Shown piece after piece: positions 1 through 3,827 of a stretch of DNA of 5,168 nt. Source of the stretch: JAVBKA01 sp031546715 (GTDB taxonomy: Bacteria > Bacillota > Clostridia > Oscillospirales > UBA929). The notes beneath the pieces are model-generated. The model ran no database searches. It was not told where the DNA came from and worked only from the letters and a program-made list of their open reading frames with translations. Location of the stretch: positions 1-5,168 of the forward strand of contig JAVBKA010000059.1 in assembly GCA_031546715.1 (NCBI GenBank), in the 5' to 3' direction. How positions within the stretch are numbered: position 1 is the stretch's first letter; each line of letters begins with the position of its first letter. Position numbers and translations under genes: made by a program.

Positions 1-224
1 TAAATTTTATGTGTTCTAAAGCCGCAGGACTTGCCAATACCGCCATGGTTGGTTACTCCACGCCGCTTAAAAGCGTCTATGAGACTCTTGACGATTCCAT
101 AAAAAATGACGGTATTTCCTATCCAAGCGATGATATTCGCAGCCGTTGCGAGACTTTCCAAGGTCTGCCTAAGGAGACTCGTGAGTACTACGACTCCATG
201 TGGAACGAATTGTTGATGAACTAA
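1..224 (+). CDS. potD: Spermidine/putrescine ABC transporter substrate-binding protein, C-terminal fragment (PotD type)
   Basis: Only the last ~73 codons of a gene that enters from the left edge are present; the frame is open from position 3 and stops with TAA at 222-224. The first visible residues, NFMCSKAAGLANTAMVGYST, match the C-terminal lobe of polyamine-binding proteins, which typically read INF-(L/M)-x4-AA-x-A-x6-GYxTP. The following L-x-D-x-I-x4-ISYPSDD block and the terminal YYDSMWNELLMN (family form: YD-x-LWxEL) also fit. In this family the mature protein is an extracytoplasmic lipoprotein or periplasmic protein that delivers spermidine or putrescine to the PotABC permease; potD is normally the last gene of potABCD, and its end position next to a terminator fits this. 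Family assignment is fairly secure; ligand preference cannot be judged because the binding residues lie upstream. The internal ATG at position 9 is not a start. Confidence 0.85.
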   Translation, partial: NFMCSKAAGLANTAMVGYSTPLKSVYETLDDSIKNDGISYPSDDIRSRCETFQGLPKETREYYDSMWNELLMN

Positions 225-237
225 CCACATAACAAAT

Positions 238-270
238 AACCTCGGTAAGAGCTAAGCTCTCACCGAGGTT
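238..270. terminator. Inverted repeat between convergent potD and rpsU, likely bidirectional terminator
   Basis: The arms 238-252 and 256-270 (AACCTCGGTAAGAGC and GCTCTCACCGAGGTT) pair over 15 positions with a single A/C mismatch and a three-base TAA loop. The repeat lies 14 bases after the potD stop and 12 bases after the rpsU stop on the other strand. The flank is T-rich on the minus strand (ATTTGTTATG) and less so on the plus strand (CATTTATG), so termination of rpsU may be stronger than that of potD. Confidence 0.75.
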
Positions 271-282
271 CATTTATGCAAA

Positions 283-465
283 CTAAAACGTTTTCTTCTT
301 TTTTGCGCGTGCCGCTTCGCTCTTTTTGCGACGCTTTACGCTTGGGCTTTCATAGTGCTCACGCTTGCGGAGCTCGGAGTGAATGCCTGCTTTCGCACAA
401 TTACGTTTAAAACGTTTTAATGCGCTGTCTAAGGATTCGTTATCCTTAAGCCTTACTTCTGACAT
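283..465 (-). CDS. rpsU: 30S ribosomal protein S21
   Basis: This 60-residue, highly basic protein has the S21 signature from end to end: MSEVRLKDNESLDSALKRFK at the N-terminus, then a cysteine-containing helix, RKREHYESPSVKRRKK and a lysine-rich tail. S21 binds the 30S platform near the anti-Shine-Dalgarno end of 16S rRNA and assists initiation. The length is normal for Bacillota (about 57-60 residues). The start is fixed by a very strong Shine-Dalgarno, GGAGGGAGGG (minus strand, 481-472), six bases before the ATG. The gene has its own consensus promoter, converges on potD, and appears to be transcribed alone or by read-through from the upstream ttcA-like gene on the same strand, 143 bp away. 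Identification is secure. Confidence 0.97.
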   Translation of the reverse strand: MSEVRLKDNESLDSALKRFKRNCAKAGIHSELRKREHYESPSVKRRKKSEAARAKKKKTF

Positions 466-471
466 ATTTTT

Positions 472-481
472 CCCTCCCTCC
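472..481 (-). promoter_or_regulatory. Ribosome binding site of rpsU
   Basis: On the minus strand this reads GGAGGGAGGG, a near-maximal anti-16S complement made of two overlapping GGAGG-like blocks, six bases before the ATG at 465. Confidence 0.85.
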
Positions 482-503
482 GTGATACAAGACCAACAAT
501 AGT

Positions 504-532
504 ATTATAAGTTAAACTGAGTTAATTGTCAA
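504..532 (-). promoter_or_regulatory. Consensus SigA-type promoter of rpsU
   Basis: On the minus strand a perfect -35 TTGACA (532-527) is followed by a 17-base spacer and a perfect -10 TATAAT (509-504). The predicted start is near 497, giving a leader of about 30 bases to the rpsU start codon. Twelve of twelve consensus bases at ideal spacing, directly upstream of a ribosomal gene, make this one of the best-supported sites in the window. Confidence 0.92.
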
Positions 533-608
533 TACTTAAAAAGTTAATTGCGTCGGTTTGTTTTGTAAAAACAAATCAAGGTTATCACCACAATCGACTA
601 AGCCGCGC

Positions 609-1313
609 TTACTTTACTGTCGCCCAGCCTGGGAGGGCTTTCAGCGAACCAAAAAGTTTAGACTTAATATCGGGTATCATTTTCCCCTGCTCCACAATCC
701 ATTCCTTGACCTCTTGCCTTTTCGTGTTTCCATTAGCGGGACAAGGGTTGTGGACGACGGGAAGCCTTGGCTTCTGGGCTAAAACCGTCTGCTCTGTGAC
801 GTATAAAAGAGGGCGGATAAGCGTGATATCAGTCCTGTCCAAATATGTAACAGGCATAAAGCAGCTAAGTCTGCCCTCGTAGAGCAGTGAGAGTATAAAT
901 GTTTCGATTGCGTCGTCCATATGATGCCCAAGGGCTACTTTTTTACAGCCCAGCTTAAGTGCTGCCTCGTGAAGAGCACCGCGGCGCATTTTTGCACACA
1001 GCGAGCAGGGATTCGTTTCCTTTCTAATGTCAAAAACTACCTCCGCAATTTGTGTGGGCACTATGGTATAATTAACGCCCAAGTCTTTACAGAATTCGAT
1101 TACCCTTGAGAAATCTGTGTCCTTAAATCCCATATCCAAGGTCAGTGCTTCAAGCTCAAAGTGCGTTGGCAAAAATTTTTGAATTCCTGCAAGGGCGGCA
1201 AGGGTTAAAAGGCTGTCTTTTCCCCCAGAAACGCCCACTGCGATTCTGTCCCCTTCTGAAATCATGCCGAAATCTTCAACACATTTGCGTACATGGCTAT
1301 AAATCTGCTGCAT
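609..1313 (-). CDS. ttcA: TtcA-family PP-loop ATPase, tRNA 2-thiocytidine biosynthesis
   Basis: This 234-residue cytoplasmic protein has the PP-loop ATP-binding motif SGGKDS (residues 29-34), a CxxC pair (NPCSLC, Cys103 and Cys106), the GHHMDDAIET block (129-138) and a third cysteine in NPCPANG (Cys191). In TtcA the three cysteines hold a [4Fe-4S] cluster, and the enzyme adenylates C2 of cytidine 32 of certain tRNAs and replaces the oxygen with sulfur. All motifs are intact. The length matches the short Clostridia-type members rather than the ~310-residue Enterobacteria form. Relative to what I recall of those homologues, the helix before LPVV appears about two residues shorter, which is not obviously damaging. 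The start is supported by AGGTGA just upstream on the minus strand (1322-1317), closely spaced. The gene is divergent from rplM. Function is inferred from family; some short relatives are uncharacterised, so the exact tRNA position modified is not certain. Confidence 0.85.
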   Translation of the reverse strand: MQQIYSHVRKCVEDFGMISEGDRIAVGVSGGKDSLLTLAALAGIQKFLPTHFELEALTLDMGFKDTDFSRVIEFCKDLGVNYTIVPTQIAEVVFDIRKETNPCSLCAKMRRGALHEAALKLGCKKVALGHHMDDAIETFILSLLYEGRLSCFMPVTYLDRTDITLIRPLLYVTEQTVLAQKPRLPVVHNPCPANGNTKRQEVKEWIVEQGKMIPDIKSKLFGSLKALPGWATVK

Positions 1314-1388
1314 ATGTCACCTACTAATTTTAATTTGCTAAGCTAGCATTCGGGAGTATAGTCGAGAAAATCGAAGAAATCACGAGCA

Positions 1389-1416
1389 ATCATAATTGCA
1401 TATTAAATTTTGAAAA
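1389..1416 (-). promoter_or_regulatory. Candidate promoter of the ttcA-like gene
   Basis: On the minus strand, TTTTCA (1416-1411, four of six -35 bases) lies 16 bases from TATGAT (1394-1389, five of six -10 bases). The predicted start is near 1382, with a leader of about 70 bases. A second possible -10, TATACT at 1360-1355, has a poorer -35 partner. This is a moderate match in an AT-rich region, so confidence is limited. Confidence 0.4.
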
Positions 1417-1423
1417 AAACCTG

Positions 1424-1453
1424 TTGACAATTACTTTCAAGCTATGGTATAAC
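1424..1453 (+). promoter_or_regulatory. SigA-type promoter of the rplM-rpsI operon with extended -10
   Basis: A perfect -35 TTGACA (1424-1429) is followed 18 bases later by TATAAC (1448-1453), preceded by TG at 1445-1446, which makes an extended -10 (TGGTATAAC). The predicted start is near 1460. The region just upstream (1400-1420) is almost entirely A/T with an A7 run, which resembles the UP elements often found on ribosomal promoters. Confidence 0.85.
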
Positions 1454-1459
1454 AACTTA

Positions 1460-1524
1460 GCAAGAAATGCAAGATTTTTTGACAGCGTTGTTAGAATGCT
1501 GTCTTAAGCAAAAGGAGGCTCATT
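1460..1524 (+). ncRNA. Structured 5' leader of rplM-rpsI, candidate L13 autoregulatory leader
   Basis: The ~65-base leader contains a 9-bp hairpin with one G-U pair: GACAGCGTT (1481-1489) pairs with AATGCTGTC (1495-1503) around the loop GTTAG. A second possible stem pairs TGC-AAGA (1468-1474) with TCTT-AA-GCA (1502-1510). It shares two bases with the hairpin, so the two could exclude or stack on each other. The ribosome binding site follows immediately. Ribosomal protein leaders upstream of rplM-rpsI are known in Firmicutes (the Rfam L13 leader family) and are thought to bind L13. Position and size agree with that family, but I judge this by position and pairing only, not by a covariance match. 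Confidence 0.55.
1511..1518 (+). promoter_or_regulatory. Ribosome binding site of rplM
   Basis: AAAGGAGG lies six bases before the ATG at 1525. It selects this start over the in-frame ATG four codons downstream (1537), which has no comparable site. It sits next to the leader hairpins, so leader folding could control access to it. Confidence 0.85.
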
Positions 1525-1962
1525 ATGAGCACATACATGGCTAAAGCAGAGACCGTCGAGCGCAAATGGTACGTTCTCGATGCAGCAGGCGTTCCCCTCG
1601 GTCGTACAGCGGCAGAGGCAGCACGCTTACTTCGCGGAAAACATAAACCAGAATTTACCCCACATGTTGACACAGGTGATTTTATCATCATTGTCAATGC
1701 TGATAAGGCAGTTCTTACCGGCAACAAGCTGACACAGAAGTTTTACCGCACTCACTCAGGCTGGGTCGGCGGACTAAAAGAAACCTCTTATAAGGACATT
1801 ATGGCTAAGCGTCCTGAATTTGCATTTCAGCTTGCTGTAAAAGGTATGCTCCCAAAAAACAGCCTAAACCGCAAGGCATTGCTTCGTTTGAAGGTATACG
1901 CAGGAGCAGAGCATCCTCATGCCTCTCAAAAACCAGAGATTTGGAATGGAGGTAAAGCATAA
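1525..1962 (+). CDS. rplM: 50S ribosomal protein L13
   Basis: This 145-residue protein is L13 along its whole length: WYVLDAAGVPLGRTAAEAAR near the N-terminus, LRGKHKPEFTPHVDTGDF, then the HSGWVGGLK block, the V-x-GMLPKNSLNR motif and the C-terminal YAGAEHPHASQKPE. L13 is an early-assembly 23S rRNA-binding protein, and the length is normal (about 142-147). The start is set by AAAGGAGG at 1511-1518 and gives the short extension MSTYMAKAE before the conserved core, as in many Bacillota. It is the first gene of the conserved rplM-rpsI operon, and its stop codon overlaps the rpsI start by one base. Expression is probably feedback-controlled through the structured leader at 1460-1524. Identification is secure. 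Confidence 0.98.
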   Translation: MSTYMAKAETVERKWYVLDAAGVPLGRTAAEAARLLRGKHKPEFTPHVDTGDFIIIVNADKAVLTGNKLTQKFYRTHSGWVGGLKETSYKDIMAKRPEFAFQLAVKGMLPKNSLNRKALLRLKVYAGAEHPHASQKPEIWNGGKA

Positions 1963-2366
1963 TGTATAACGCAAAGAAGAATTATCACTATGGCACAGGT
2001 CGCCGTAAATCCTCTGTTGCCCGCGTTCACCTCTTTCCTAACGGCAGTGGCTCGATTACTGTAAACAACCGCGACTTGGACACATATTTTGGTCTTGAGA
2101 CACTTAAATATATCGTTCGCCAACCGCTTGCACTTACTGCCGTCCTCGGTCGTGTAGATATCGAGGCAACTGTAGTCGGCGGCGGCGTAACTGGTCAAGC
2201 TGGTGCAATCCGTCACGGAATTGCCCGCGCACTGCTTAAAATGAACGAAGAATTCCGTCCTGCATTAAAGCACGCCGGTTTCCTAACTCGCGACCCACGT
2301 ATGAAAGAGCGTAAAAAATACGGTCTTAAGGCAGCTCGCCGCGCTCCTCAGTTCTCCAAGCGTTAG
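1962..2366 (+). CDS. rpsI: 30S ribosomal protein S9
   Basis: This 134-residue basic protein carries the S9 hallmarks: GTGRRKSSVARV near the N-terminus, GSGSITVNNRDLDTYFG, GGGVTGQAGAIRHGIARAL in the middle, and the C-terminal DPRMKERKKYGLKAARRAPQ ending in SKR. The extreme C-terminal Lys-Arg tail reaches the P-site tRNA anticodon stem-loop in the ribosome and is intact. Usual length is about 130 residues. The ATG overlaps the last base of the rplM stop (TAATG), and a ribosome binding site TGGAGGT (1947-1953) lies eight bases upstream inside rplM, so translation is probably coupled. A GC-rich hairpin 12 bases after the stop closes the operon. Confidence 0.98.
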   Translation: MYNAKKNYHYGTGRRKSSVARVHLFPNGSGSITVNNRDLDTYFGLETLKYIVRQPLALTAVLGRVDIEATVVGGGVTGQAGAIRHGIARALLKMNEEFRPALKHAGFLTRDPRMKERKKYGLKAARRAPQFSKR

Positions 2367-2378
2367 TTTGCGTATATG

Positions 2379-2400
2379 CAGGGCAGGTTTTCCTGCCCTG
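2379..2400 (+). terminator. Intrinsic terminator of rplM-rpsI
   Basis: A perfect 9-bp GC-rich stem (CAGGGCAGG, 2379-2387, with CCTGCCCTG, 2392-2400) closes a TTTT loop. The downstream tract TAATTTAACATTTTA is T-rich but interrupted, so the hairpin is strong and the U-tract only fair. Confidence 0.82.
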
Positions 2401-2436
2401 TAATTTAACATTTTATAGAATTTTTTTAATTTACTC

Positions 2437-2465
2437 TGTACAAATGTCAAACTATACGATACAAT
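2437..2465 (+). promoter_or_regulatory. Candidate SigA-type promoter of cheV
   Basis: TGTACA (2437-2442, four of six -35 bases) lies 17 bases from TACAAT (2460-2465, five of six -10 bases). The predicted start is near 2472, leaving a leader of about 47 bases. I looked for a flagellar sigma-28 promoter (TAAA, 15 bases, GCCGATAA); CGATA is present at 2457-2461 but has no correctly spaced TAAA. Confidence 0.45.
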
Positions 2466-2518
2466 GTAGTTAATGTTAAATATATGAGCACTATATGTAA
2501 AGAAGTGAGGCGAATTGC

Positions 2519-3442
2519 ATGGCGAATCAACCCAGACAATCAGAAATACTACTCGAGAGCGGCACTAACGAACTAGAAATTATGGAGTTTACCATTGCCG
2601 GAAGTACCTTTGGTATCAACGTTGCAAAGCTAAACAAAATAATGAAGTATGAGCCTGTCAAAAGGATGCCTAACAGTCATCAGTTTGTTGAGGGTATCTT
2701 CAAACCGCGCGACAAAATCATTACTGTTATTGACTTACCAGGTTTCCTAGGGTTACCTCCGTCAAACAGCGAACGCGACTATTTTATTATCACCAGCTTC
2801 AACAAGCTTGAAACCGCTTTCCATGTTCACACTGTTGAAGCCATTCACCGTATTTCTTGGAATAATATCGAAAAGCCTGACAACACCATTTACGGCGGTT
2901 CTGACGGACTTGCGACAGGTATTGCCAAGGTTAAGGATAAGCTAATTACAATTATTGACTTTGAAAAAATTGTTTTCGATATTTCGCCGCAATCAGGTAT
3001 TCAAATGAGCGAAATTACGGAGCTTGGTCCTCGTGAGCGCAGCGAGAAGCCAGTATTTATCGCTGAGGACTCTCAGCTACTTAGACGTATGATTCTTGAA
3101 GCTATCACTTCTGCCGGATATAACAAGGTTACAACCTTTAATAACGGTGCTGAGGCTTGGAGCAAACTACAGGCGGTTCGTGCGGCTGTCTCAAACGGTT
3201 CTTCCATTGAAAAGGAAGTTTGCTGCCTTATTACCGATATAGAAATGCCCGAGATGGACGGTCATCGTTTGACAAAGCTTATCAAAGACGATGCAGTTTT
3301 GCGCAAGCTTCCAGTTATCATCTTTTCATCACTTATTAATGATGAAATGCGTGTAAAGGGCGAAGGTCTGGGTGCAAATGCTCAGCTTAGCAAGCCTGAG
3401 ATTGGCAACTTAGTTACAACCTTGGACAAGTGGATTCTGTAA
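2519..3442 (+). CDS. cheV: Chemotaxis coupling/response regulator protein CheV
   Basis: This 307-residue cytoplasmic protein combines an N-terminal CheW domain (about residues 18-160) with a C-terminal receiver domain (about 176-307), the architecture that defines CheV. The CheW part shows EFTIAGSTFGINVAKLNKIM, an ITVIDLPGFLGLP segment and the repeated ITIIDFEKI strand. The receiver part has the acidic pair Glu183-Asp184, phospho-acceptor Asp240 in ITDIEMPEMDG, Ser270 in the Thr/Ser switch position and Lys292 in SKPE, so it looks phosphorylatable. CheV links chemoreceptors to the CheA kinase, and phosphorylation of its receiver is thought to contribute to adaptation. The ~300-residue length is normal. 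The start is supported by AAGTGAGG (2503-2510) eight bases upstream. The gene stands alone with its own terminator, outside any visible che/fla operon. Its presence implies that the host has a chemotaxis system elsewhere. Confidence 0.95.
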   Translation: MANQPRQSEILLESGTNELEIMEFTIAGSTFGINVAKLNKIMKYEPVKRMPNSHQFVEGIFKPRDKIITVIDLPGFLGLPPSNSERDYFIITSFNKLETAFHVHTVEAIHRISWNNIEKPDNTIYGGSDGLATGIAKVKDKLITIIDFEKIVFDISPQSGIQMSEITELGPRERSEKPVFIAEDSQLLRRMILEAITSAGYNKVTTFNNGAEAWSKLQAVRAAVSNGSSIEKEVCCLITDIEMPEMDGHRLTKLIKDDAVLRKLPVIIFSSLINDEMRVKGEGLGANAQLSKPEIGNLVTTLDKWIL

Positions 3443-3458
3443 TAACTTAAACTTTACG

Positions 3459-3492
3459 AAGGTTTCTGCTTACAAAAGCAGAAACCTTTTTT
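3459..3492 (+). terminator. Intrinsic terminator of cheV
   Basis: An 11-bp perfect stem (AAGGTTTCTGC, 3459-3469, with GCAGAAACCTT, 3478-3488) encloses an eight-base loop and is followed by an uninterrupted run of six T (3487-3492), two of which also pair in the stem. It begins 17 bases after the cheV stop. This is a textbook rho-independent terminator. Confidence 0.93.
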
Positions 3493-3682
3493 GCATTTCT
3501 ACCCGCACTTATTTACCTAATTTAGCTTTATCTTGCTTATTTTCTGCTTTATTGCTTTTTTGTTTTATTTTCCCTTTTACCTTACTACTTACCTTTTTCA
3601 AAACTATAGCTCTCAGTATTTCAGCTTATAATATTCACTGATTAGTATGAATAAAATATATATACTTTTATGTGTAAACGAC
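3493..3682. other. Gene-free AT-rich spacer with pyrimidine-rich tract
   Basis: I see no supportable gene on either strand in this stretch. The first 108 bases (3493-3600) are about 78% pyrimidine on the + strand, with only about 7 G and 17 A. They contain four related elements at irregular 8-11 base spacing: GCTTTAT (3525), GCTTAT (3535), GCTTTAT (3546) and GCTTTTTT (3554). From 3601 on the sequence is AT-rich without this bias. There is an isolated TATAAT at 3627-3632 without a -35 partner, and an AT run at 3652-3666. The stretch lies between the cheV terminator and the promoter at 3683, so it is probably not part of either transcript. Confidence 0.5.
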
Positions 3683-3710
3683 TTGTAAATTCTTGTAATT
3701 GTGATATAAT
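3683..3710 (+). promoter_or_regulatory. Promoter of the dual flytrap protein gene, extended -10
   Basis: A perfect extended -10 (TG at 3702-3703, then TATAAT at 3705-3710) lies 16 bases after TTGTAA (3683-3688, four of six -35 bases). The predicted start is near 3717. The -35 belongs to a direct repeat, CTTGTAA at 3682-3688 and 3692-3698, with a period of exactly ten bases. That is one helical turn and could be a regulator site on one DNA face. Confidence 0.75.
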
Positions 3711-3716
3711 TATTTT

Positions 3717-3827
3717 GAAGTAATATCTACATTTTTTCAAGTATAATTTTATGTGCAAGTTTAGATAAACGTAGTTTAATGCTACTACCTATTTCAAATC
3801 AGTAAATACATTATAGGGGCTTTTTTT
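3717..3827 (+). other. ~110-base 5' leader of the dual flytrap protein gene
   Basis: The predicted untranslated leader is long for a single gene. It contains only small hairpins: GTTT/AAAC at 3759-3770 and GTAGT/ACTAC at 3771-3775 with 3784-3788. I compared it by eye with c-di-GMP (GEMM) and other common riboswitch cores and saw no match. It ends in the ribosome binding site and a T9 run that reaches into the start codon. Confidence 0.4.
3815..3819 (+). promoter_or_regulatory. Ribosome binding site that decides the TTG start
   Basis: AGGGG lies eight bases before the TTG at 3828. It is the only Shine-Dalgarno-like site in the open part of this frame (the frame opens after TAA at 3777-3779). 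No ATG or GTG occurs in frame between 3780 and 3827. The spacer is one C followed by T residues only. Confidence 0.75.

Noticed and set aside
555..577. A/T-rich inverted repeat (TTTGTTTT/AAAACAAA) between the ttcA-like gene and rpsU
   Set aside because: It has almost no GC pairs and no U-tract on the minus strand, so it is unlikely to terminate the ttcA-like transcript.
526..1327. Several + strand open frames of 60-118 codons opposite the ttcA-like gene
   Set aside because: They are antisense to a gene with intact catalytic motifs, lack convincing ribosome binding sites, and show no recognisable protein features.
1362..1388. Loose nine-base tandem pattern TCGAGAAAA / TCGAAGAAA / TCACGAGCA in the ttcA leader
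   Set aside because: Only two units are similar and the third is degenerate, so there is not enough for a repeat array.
1335..1463. Eight-base inverted copies TTGCTAAG (1335-1342) and CTTAGCAA (1456-1463) flanking the divergent promoter region
   Set aside because: An eight-base match over this AT-rich distance can arise by chance, and the copies are too far apart for a simple operator. It would need conservation data.
1491..2216. Minus-strand open frames of 78 and 96 codons opposite rplM and rpsI
   Set aside because: They lie opposite secure ribosomal protein genes, and codon structure clearly favours the + strand.
3742..3747. A second TATAAT downstream of the flytrap promoter
   Set aside because: The nearest -35-like hexamer (TTGAAG, 3715-3720) is 21 bases away, which is too far for a normal promoter.
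3717..3827. Possible riboswitch in the long leader before the flytrap gene
   Set aside because: No core motif of c-di-GMP, c-di-AMP, amino-acid or cofactor riboswitches is recognisable, and only short hairpins form.
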